10,661 nt of DNA from Nitrospirota bacterium (GTDB taxonomy: Bacteria > Nitrospirota > Thermodesulfovibrionia > JACRGW01), in assembly GCA_016212195.1 (NCBI GenBank), contig JACRGW010000005.1, forward strand, positions 1 through 10,661, given 5' to 3'. The notes under the pieces are model-generated. The model was not told where the DNA came from and did no database searches. It was given only the letters and a program-made list of their open reading frames with translations. Below, in pieces: positions 6,865 through 10,661 of this stretch (position 1 is its first letter; each line of letters opens with the position of its first letter). The position numbers and the translations under genes were made by a program.

Positions 6865-7083
6865 ATGAGAACAGTTTTATCCGTCAGTCTGCCGGAAAAC
6901 ATATCCGAAGAACTTGAAAGGGTTGCCAGGAGTACCGGGCGAAACAAGAGTGATATTGTAAAAGAATCCCTGAGCATGTTCCTGTGGGAAATCAAACTCA
7001 AGGCAGTGCAGAAAAAACTCGCCCCAAAGGCAAAGAAGCTTGGAATAGTCAGCGAAGAAAATGTGTTCAAAGCGATATCATGA
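6865..7083 (+). CDS. Ribbon-helix-helix (CopG/RHH) antitoxin
   Basis: 72 residues. The N-terminus RTVLSVSLPENISEEL reads as the DNA-contacting beta strand and first helix of an RHH fold, followed by ARSTGRNKSDIVKESL, the second helix with the usual R-(N/S)-KS-(D/E)-I pattern. The charged C-terminal half (about 45-72) would wrap the toxin. A strong Shine-Dalgarno AGGAGGTG (6853-6860) is 4 nt before the ATG. Its stop overlaps the toxin start (ATGA at 7080-7083), so the two products are translationally coupled. Expected role: neutralise the PIN ribonuclease and repress the shared promoter. The family pairing is well known; action here is inferred. Confidence 0.85.
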   Translation: MRTVLSVSLPENISEELERVARSTGRNKSDIVKESLSMFLWEIKLKAVQKKLAPKAKKLGIVSEENVFKAIS

Positions 7084-7481
7084 TTGACGTATTTGATACG
7101 AATGTGCTCATTGCAGCAATTATCACTGAAGGGATTTGCTCAAAACTATTACACAGGGCGCGCATGGGCGAATTCTCACTTGTTTCAAGCCCGTTTATTA
7201 TGAAGGAACTTAGGCGCATCCTTTCTAAGAAATTCAGGCTTCCGCAGGAAGAATTAGCTTTGGCAATGGAACCAATAAGTGAAGCGATCAGTCAGGTTAT
7301 TGAGCATAATCTTAAGATTACGGACATTTGCCGTGATACTGATGATGACAACATTATTGCTTGCGCGGTGGCCGCAAAGGCGGATTATCTTGTGACCGGC
7401 GATTCTGATCTGCTGGAGATAAAGAAGTATCATGGAGTCAAGATCATAACGCCGAGAGATTTTGAAGCATCGTTTGTATGA
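7080..7481 (+). CDS. PIN-domain ribonuclease toxin
   Basis: 133 residues from the ATG at 7080. An upstream in-frame start at 6984 would lie deep inside the antitoxin gene, and the family begins at MIDVFDTNVLIAA. Acidic residues expected at the PIN metal site are D6 (FDTNVL), E43 (MKELRRIL), D89/D90 (DTDDDNIIACA) and D108 with D110 (VTGDSDLL). Pattern and length match the stand-alone PIN toxin group related to COG1569, Mg-dependent RNases that block translation when free. Translation is coupled to the antitoxin by ATGA, and its own stop overlaps the next start codon in another ATGA. The exact RNA target cannot be told. Confidence 0.88.
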   Translation: MIDVFDTNVLIAAIITEGICSKLLHRARMGEFSLVSSPFIMKELRRILSKKFRLPQEELALAMEPISEAISQVIEHNLKITDICRDTDDDNIIACAVAAKADYLVTGDSDLLEIKKYHGVKIITPRDFEASFV

Positions 7482-7693
7482 TAAGGCGTATGGCGAATGT
7501 GAAAACGGACAAAAAACATATCGAGATAGAACTTTGAAAGCTTTTCAGGAGCATGGATTTTATCAGCAAGAAGTCTCCTGCTGATGAAAAGGCTGTCAGG
7601 AAAGGACTTTCAGATATATTTCAATATCTATCAGCAAGCCTCGGCCAAGCCGGGTTTCTAATAAATAATGAAATGTCAAAAATTAAGACCTGA
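7478..7693 (+). pseudogene. Third gene of the toxin-antitoxin operon, broken by an in-frame TGA and truncated
   Basis: An open frame begins with ATG at 7478, overlapping the toxin stop (ATGA), and runs 72 codons to a TGA at 7691-7693 with one internal TGA at 7535-7537 (codon 20). The conceptual product starts MIRRMANVKTDKKHIEIEL, then, after the stop, contains KKSPADEKAVRKGLSDIFQYL. A TGG (Trp) at the stop position would restore the frame; a restart at the ATG at 7553 would give 46 residues. The last codons lie inside the inverted repeat at 7667-7696, so the original C-terminus is replaced. I do not recognise the family. The composition looks coding (charged, helical), and the coupling suggests an accessory to the toxin pair. 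The alternative is non-coding sequence with chance openness. Confidence 0.45.
7631..7653 (+). repeat. 23-bp dispersed repeat, copy 2
   Basis: Differs from 6723-6745 only at two positions. It lies within the broken third gene (codons for SASLGQAG). Confidence 0.7.
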
Positions 7694-7696
7694 CAC
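7667..7696 (+). repeat. Left terminal inverted repeat
   Basis: Partner of 8254-8283; four mismatches in 30 bp. It supplies the stop codons of two converging reading frames: TGA for the plus-strand pseudogene and TAA for the minus-strand 64-residue ORF. Confidence 0.75.
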
Positions 7697-7877
7697 CAAA
7701 CATTCCCAGCGTAAAATCAAGTCCCTCAATGTCAGGAAATTCTTTTGCAGTTGCTTCAATTGCCTTTGCTATATAAGCTTCCTTGACAAGATTGGCCAAT
7801 CCTCTTTTGCCTATGTCAGTGAGAATAGCTGTAGCAATCTTAAACAGAAGAGCTGCATCTGTCATAGGTTCAGTCAA
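7683..7877 (-). CDS. Small hypothetical protein, TTG start, coupled to the DUF262 fragment
   Basis: 64 residues read from TTG at 7877-7875: MTEPMTDAALLFKIATAILT then a helical, Lys/Glu-rich stretch and DIEGLDFTLGMFGVRS. The Shine-Dalgarno AGGAGAGG (7890-7883) overlaps the stop codon of the upstream DUF262 ORF and is 5 nt from the TTG, which favours this start over the ATG at 7865. The last residues (VRS and stop) come from the left inverted repeat, so the natural C-terminus may be lost. I do not recognise the family. It appears helical, with no signal peptide. Confidence 0.45.
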   Translation of the reverse strand: MTEPMTDAALLFKIATAILTDIGKRGLANLVKEAYIAKAIEATAKEFPDIEGLDFTLGMFGVRS

Positions 7878-7888
7878 GATAACCTCTC

Positions 7889-8077
7889 CTATTGAATTTC
7901 ATCTTTTGTTGTCCAAAAGAGTAGTGTTCCAAATGGATAGTCCCTTAATATTGAGTCGAAAAATCGTTTAACCTGATCATTCTTCCAGACAAAGGGTCTT
8001 TGAATATGTGGAAGAAGTAGCTTTTTATCTTCAATCATCTGGACAGCTTTCTTTATACTGATACTTTCATACTTCAT
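7889..8077 (-). CDS. DUF262 N-terminal fragment, 62 residues
   Basis: The ATG at 8077 follows a strong Shine-Dalgarno AGGAGG (8092-8087) by 9 nt. The product contains KKLLLPHIQRPFVWKNDQVK and DSILRDYPFGTLLFW, the characteristic opening of DUF262 proteins (GmrS-like and BrxU-like restriction nucleases, usually several hundred residues). It stops after DEIQ, before the nucleotide-handling DGQQR-type motif and the HNH part. Only the first fold element is kept, so nuclease action is not expected. Intact translation signals and a coupled downstream ORF are unusual for plain debris. It may be a retained domain or simply a truncated gene. Confidence 0.6.
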   Translation of the reverse strand: MKYESISIKKAVQMIEDKKLLLPHIQRPFVWKNDQVKRFFDSILRDYPFGTLLFWTTKDEIQ

Positions 8078-8152
8078 CTTGGGTATCCTCCTAATCTGCA
8101 AATATTATCCTCAATTTTATTTAACGGCCTAATATTCATTCTTTCTTTCTAT

Positions 8153-8251
8153 TTATAAGTTCTCAGTTCCGGTAAGCAGTGAATGGGCATTTTCACTGTC
8201 GCCTCCCGCTTTGCTCTTTTTTGTTTTCTTTTTCTCCAATAACCCCGTCAT
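8153..8251 (-). CDS. Possible 32-residue ORF beside the right inverted repeat
   Basis: Minus-strand ATG at 8251, two bases inside the right inverted repeat, to TAA at 8155-8153. The product is lysine-rich at its start (LLEKKKTKKSKAGG) and ends TGTENL. No Shine-Dalgarno is present. It could be the tail of a once longer gene or chance. The segment also holds a CAGTGAA (8177-8183) / TTCACTG (8192-8198) hairpin. Confidence 0.2.
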   Translation of the reverse strand: MTGLLEKKKTKKSKAGGDSENAHSLLTGTENL

Positions 8252-8253
8252 CA

Positions 8254-8283
8254 GGGTCAGGTCTTGCATTTTGACATTTCATT
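8254..8283 (-). repeat. Right terminal inverted repeat
   Basis: Reverse complement matches 7667-7696 at 26 of 30 positions; the mismatches cluster in a 3-nt block in the middle. Confidence 0.75.
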
Positions 8284-8417
8284 CAATATTTCTTCTTACC
8301 AATTAATATATAAAACATGTCCCCATCATGCCCACATAAACAGAGCATGTCCAAAAAACCACTAAATTTGGACACGTCTTTCATGTCTTACTGAATGGTG
8401 TAATAACTGCTACCTTA
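8284..8417. other. Gene-free spacer with a hairpin
   Basis: No credible reading frame. TGTCCAAA (8348-8355) and TTTGGACA (8367-8374) form an 8-bp stem with an 11-nt loop; CATGTCC-like words recur at 8314-8390. It may be a converging-gene spacer or the relic of another short element end. Confidence 0.5.
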
Positions 8418-8480
8418 TTACCCTATTAAATTGGATATTACCTAATTCATTACCCATTTAATTGGATATTACCCAATTCG
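8418..8480. repeat. Two-copy tandem repeat overlapping the fic 3' end
   Basis: Copies at 8418-8449 and 8450-8480 share TTACCC, ATTGGATATTACC and AATTC, about 27 matching positions. Copy 2 contains the near-palindrome AATTGGATATTACCCAATT and includes the last four codons of the Fic gene. Confidence 0.7.
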
Positions 8481-9527
8481 CCATTTCTCTGTCTTCTGCC
8501 ACTGGGCGCTCTGCCCGCGTCCAAGGCATTTGACCTTCCCTGTCACTTGAAGGGTTTTCAGCACCCTACGTATCATATCAACACTCACCCCTGGACATTG
8601 CTTTTGGATATCAGCTACCCGGAACAGCCCCATCCTGCTATCTATTGCACTGGTTATGAGTTCTGTCTTTGCACCTTTGGGTGATGTTATCTGTCCGACA
8701 CGCTCTGCAAATTCACGGTATGCAACCTTAAGTGTAAAGAGCAGATAGTTTATATAAGGCCAAGGGTCATGTTTTCCGTCATGCCAGCCTTGAGAACTTT
8801 GTTCGAGTGTTTCGTAGTAGCGGTCTTTATTCTGCTCTATAATCCTCTCTATACTGATATAGCGTCCGGCTTCATAGCCGAGATGATATAACTGGAGCAA
8901 AAGGAGCAGCCTCGAGACACGGCCGTTACCGTCCCTGAATGGATGTATGCAGAGGAAATCCAGATTAAAGGCAGAAAGCAGTATGAGAGGATGCACCCAC
9001 TGTTCACGCAAACCGTGATTCCAAAGGTCAATTAACGCAGTCATGAAAGGTGGAGTCTTGACAGCTGAAACGGTCTTGAACCTTATACGCTCCCGTCCAT
9101 CAGGATACTTCTCGATGATGTCGCTGTCTTTCTCTTTATATTTCCCTGCATCCCATATCTCACCGCGTGTTAGTTTATGCAGTTTGAGAATTGTGTTCTC
9201 TGCAACAGGCAGTTTTGAATATTGCTCGTGCATGAGCTTAAGGGCATTACGGTAGCCTCTTACCTCTTCTTCATCACGATCCCGAAGGTGTGATTTTCCG
9301 AATACGATGGTACGGACACGGGCCTCGTCAACTGTTACTCCTTCAATCCGGGTTGATGAAACTGCACTCTCAATCAAAGCGTGCTCTCTTAAGACCTTAA
9401 GTCTTTGAGGCGCCTGTTTTGTGAATAGTTCCTGTCTGCCACGTGCTTCGCCGAGGTCAGCCAGATACCATGATGTGATCGTTGGTATGGTTTCTGGTTT
9501 GGAAGATAGTTGTCGAAGTGTAATCAT
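8469..9527 (-). CDS. Fic family protein (AMP-transferase type) with class II inhibitory motif and winged helix
   Basis: 352 residues. The Fic catalytic loop HPFRDGNGRVSR (195-206) is complete: H195, D199, N201 and R206 are all present, so nucleotidyl (usually AMP) transfer to a target protein hydroxyl is possible. The N-terminal inhibitory helix motif (S/T)xxxE(G/N) occurs as SSTRIEG (57-63, glutamate E62), placing it in class II, where the switch is in the same chain. Residues about 288-345 (LFRVADIQKQCPGVSVDMIRR) look like a C-terminal winged helix, common in this architecture. The start ATG has a modest Shine-Dalgarno (CAGGA, about 10 nt away). It follows an S24 repressor remnant by 16 nt. 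The target is unknown. Confidence 0.93.
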   Translation of the reverse strand: MITLRQLSSKPETIPTITSWYLADLGEARGRQELFTKQAPQRLKVLREHALIESAVSSTRIEGVTVDEARVRTIVFGKSHLRDRDEEEVRGYRNALKLMHEQYSKLPVAENTILKLHKLTRGEIWDAGKYKEKDSDIIEKYPDGRERIRFKTVSAVKTPPFMTALIDLWNHGLREQWVHPLILLSAFNLDFLCIHPFRDGNGRVSRLLLLLQLYHLGYEAGRYISIERIIEQNKDRYYETLEQSSQGWHDGKHDPWPYINYLLFTLKVAYREFAERVGQITSPKGAKTELITSAIDSRMGLFRVADIQKQCPGVSVDMIRRVLKTLQVTGKVKCLGRGQSAQWQKTEKWRIG

Positions 9528-9543
9528 GATTTCATTTTCCTGT

Positions 9544-9720
9544 TTAATACTTCTTCTCCTTCTTCACAACTTTCCCCACAACCGTGTATTTATTCCCCTT
9601 CTTAAGCTCAATGTCAGGATACTTCGGGTTAAGGGAGTGCAGCACAAAGTAATCTCCGTATTTCTTTAACTGCTTGAATGTCGCCTTATCCGTATCGTCA
9701 TTCTCCACGATTACCTCGTT
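9544..9720 (-). pseudogene. C-terminal remnant of an S24/LexA-like repressor
   Basis: 58 codons before a TAA at 9546-9544: EVIVENDDTDKATFKQLKKY, then HSLNPKYPDIELKKG and GKVVKKEKKKY. This matches the last part of S24 peptidase-type phage/LexA-like repressors, with the general-base lysine in ATFKQLKKYG. The catalytic serine, the cleavage site and the whole HTH half are missing: a TGA stop comes immediately upstream (9723-9721) and there is no start. It points to a former repressor controlling the Fic gene or the island. Confidence 0.7.
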
Positions 9721-9733
9721 TCATGGGTTTGCA

Positions 9734-9883
9734 TTAGTCCCACTTCTGCACTGATTCTGATTCTCTTTCCATCCATTTCTCACGAATTCTCACCCTCGCC
9801 TTCTTTTTCGGAGCCCAGCCGTGTTCATGGGGTTTACATAAAGTACAGCCTTTTTACCTCTTGTTCTTGTAAACCTTCCCCAT
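9734..9883 (-). pseudogene. Degenerate small basic Cys/His ORF with an internal TAA
   Basis: From ATG at 9883 the frame reads MGKVYKNKR, a TAA at 9856-9854, then KGCTLCKPHEHGWAPKKKAR, continuing to VQKWD and TAA at 9736-9734. The CxxCxxHxH cluster and the basic composition look like a real small protein of about 48 residues with one nonsense change. No known function; weak translation signal. An overlapping frame (RTRGKKAVLYVNP) is also open, so the reading is uncertain. Confidence 0.35.
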
Positions 9884-10035
9884 TTCTCATACCCTGCCTC
9901 TCCGTCCCCCAGCCGCCTGCTGTCATGGTATCTTAAAAACAATATCAGGTCAATAGGTTATATATGTTTGGTCACGGGTATCAAGATAGAAACTGTAGGG
10001 TATTTCCACAGGCAGGTGCAGTCTTGCGGAAAAAG
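9884..10035. other. Island edge without recognisable genes
   Basis: Between the degenerate ORF and the tRNA-Lys 3' end I see no complete frame, promoter or repeat. In tRNA-inserted islands this is the usual place of the integrase gene; nothing like one remains. Confidence 0.5.
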
Positions 10036-10111
<76 letters not shown>

Positions 10112-10183
10112 ACTTTCATAAGTTTTAAGTTCAGAGTTATTAGTTCCGAGTTATTATACACCTCGAACTTCGAACTAACAACT

Positions 10184-10208
10184 GTAGATTTTGTTTTTCA
10201 AAATCTAC
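10184..10208. repeat. 10-bp hairpin between tRNA-Arg and tRNA-Lys
   Basis: GTAGATTTTG (10184-10193), 5-nt loop, CAAAATCTAC (10199-10208), 2 nt from the tRNA-Arg(CCG) CCA end. No T-run follows on the minus strand, so a processing or attenuation role is as likely as termination. Confidence 0.6.
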
Positions 10209-10210
10209 TT

Positions 10211-10286
10211 TGGCGCGCCTGAGAGGATTCGAACCTCTGACCCACGGCTCCGGAGGCCGTTGCTCTATCCGCTGAGCTACAGGCGC
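10211..10286 (-). tRNA. tRNA-Arg(CCG)
   Basis: 76 nt with CCA encoded. Perfect acceptor GCGCCTG/CAGGCGC, anticodon stem ACGGC/GCCGT with loop CTCCGGA (anticodon CCG), T-arm AGAGG-TTCGAAT-CCTCT, discriminator G. Its first three bases overlap the 3' end of the upstream tRNA-Arg(TCG). Confidence 0.96.
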
Positions 10287-10357
10287 GCCCGGTAGGATTC
10301 GAACCTACAGCCTGCGGATTCGAAGTCCGACGCTCTATCCAGTTGAGCTACGGGCGC
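10284..10357 (-). tRNA. tRNA-Arg(TCG), overlapping the next tRNA
   Basis: 74 nt, no encoded CCA. Acceptor GCGCCCG/CGGGCGC, D-arm GCTC..GAGC, anticodon stem TCGGA/TCCGC (27-43 mismatched) with loop CTTCGAA (anticodon TCG), T-arm GTAGG-TTCGAAT-CCTAC, discriminator G at 10284. The last two acceptor bases and the discriminator are also bases 3-1 of tRNA-Arg(CCG). Confidence 0.93.
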
Positions 10358-10372
10358 ACTCACGTCAGTTTA

Positions 10373-10443
10373 AAGTTAAAAGTTAAAGCTTAAAAGTTAA
10401 TACTAAAAAATGAAAATAGATTTAAACTTTCAACTTTTAACTT
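10373..10443. repeat. AT-rich imperfect inverted repeat in a tRNA spacer
   Basis: AAGTTAAAAGTTAAAG (10373-10388) against CTTTCAACTTTTAACTT (10427-10443), one bulged base in 17. It lies between tRNA-Arg(TCG) and tRNA-His; a second 9-bp hairpin, AATCCTGAA/TTCAGGATT (10460-10468/10474-10482), follows next to tRNA-His. Confidence 0.65.
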
Positions 10444-10485
10444 CTGAACTTCTGACTCCAATCCTGAATCAAGTTCAGGATTGTT

Positions 10486-10562
10486 TGGGGTGAGCGAAGG
10501 GGATCGAACCCTCAACCACCGGAGCCACAGTCCAGTGCTCTGCCGATTGAGCTACGCTCACC
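10486..10562 (-). tRNA. tRNA-His(GTG)
   Basis: 77 nt including the extra 5' G(-1) at 10562 facing C73 at 10489, the histidine identity pair, and encoded CCA. Acceptor GTGAGCG/CGCTCAC, anticodon stem CTGGA/TCCGG with loop CTGTGGC (anticodon GTG), T-arm GAGGG-TTCGATC-CCCTT. Confidence 0.97.
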
Positions 10563-10661
10563 GTTCAGAGAGTTCATCGAGTTATTAGTTTATCGAGTTC
10601 TTTTTTATTTTAGCTCAATAAACCCTATAAACTCAAAATACTCAAGAAACGCTTACTGGCG

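Larger units (their letters stand above)
7667..8283. mobile_element. 617-bp element bounded by 30-bp inverted repeats
   Basis: The left end (7667-7696) and the reverse complement of the right end (8254-8283) agree at 26 of 30 positions, including GAAATGTCAAAA and AAGACCTGAC. The inside carries three minus-strand ORFs: a 32-residue ORF, a 62-residue DUF262 N-terminal fragment and a 64-residue ORF. Size and ends fit a MITE-like or otherwise non-autonomous insertion. No transposase is present, and I see no convincing target duplication. Its left end replaces the 3' end of the broken gene at 7478. Confidence 0.6.

Noticed and set aside
6590..6868. ORFs of 68 (minus) and 63 (plus) residues across the tRNA fragment and GC hairpins
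   Set aside because: They read through the tRNA 3' fragment and palindromes, have no Shine-Dalgarno, and show no recognisable family.
6984..7079. Longer toxin start at 6984
   Set aside because: It would add 32 residues from the antitoxin gene in another frame; the PIN fold begins at the ATG at 7080, which has the coupled ATGA overlap.
7668..7971. Plus-strand ORFs of 75 and 62 residues
   Set aside because: They are antisense to the minus-strand small ORF and the DUF262 fragment, which have Shine-Dalgarno sequences and family motifs.
10563..10661. Possible further tRNA beginning near 10657 (TGG, complement of CCA)
   Set aside because: Only five bases remain, too few to judge.

Overview
The window looks like a chromosome segment from an anaerobic, cytochrome-rich bacterium. 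A Nitrospirota- or Deltaproteobacteria-like lineage is my best guess, based on the multiheme c-type cytochromes, the HrcA/CIRCE heat-shock system, AT-leaning codon use and an NadA plus RNase G pair. No rRNA or marker long enough for firm placement is present, so the taxonomy is weak.

Housekeeping part (1-6581). At the left edge is the N-terminus of the heat-shock repressor HrcA (minus strand) with a perfect CIRCE operator in front of it. Divergent from it, under a TTGACA-17-TATTTT promoter, runs a three-gene set: hemL (glutamate-1-semialdehyde aminomutase, tetrapyrrole synthesis), a membrane-anchored NapC/NirT-like cytochrome with 11 CXXCH haem sites, and a small triheme periplasmic cytochrome. 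Haem-precursor supply and large haem consumers thus appear to share a transcript. Next come a secreted lytic transglycosylase with its own promoter, and a translationally coupled nadA-rng pair (quinolinate synthase, RNase G) ending in a bidirectional hairpin terminator.

Accessory part (6594-10035). A 35-bp perfect copy of the 3' end of the tRNA-Lys gene (10036-10111) sits at 6594-6628, right next to the terminator that would once have closed the tRNA transcript. The 3.4 kb between the copies therefore looks like an island inserted at the 3' end of tRNA-Lys, now without a visible integrase. It holds a ribbon-helix-helix/PIN toxin-antitoxin pair, a third coupled gene broken by a stop and cut off, a 617-bp segment bounded by 30-bp inverted repeats and carrying a 62-residue DUF262 N-terminal fragment plus a coupled small ORF, a full-length Fic protein with an inhibitory motif, the C-terminal remnant of an S24/LexA-like repressor, and a degenerate small basic Cys/His-rich ORF.

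tRNA part (10036-10562, minus strand). Four tRNA genes are present: His(GTG), Arg(TCG), Arg(CCG), Lys(CTT). The two Arg genes overlap by 3 nt. Spacers are filled with GTTA/AACTT-rich imperfect inverted repeats. No CRISPR array and no rRNA were seen.
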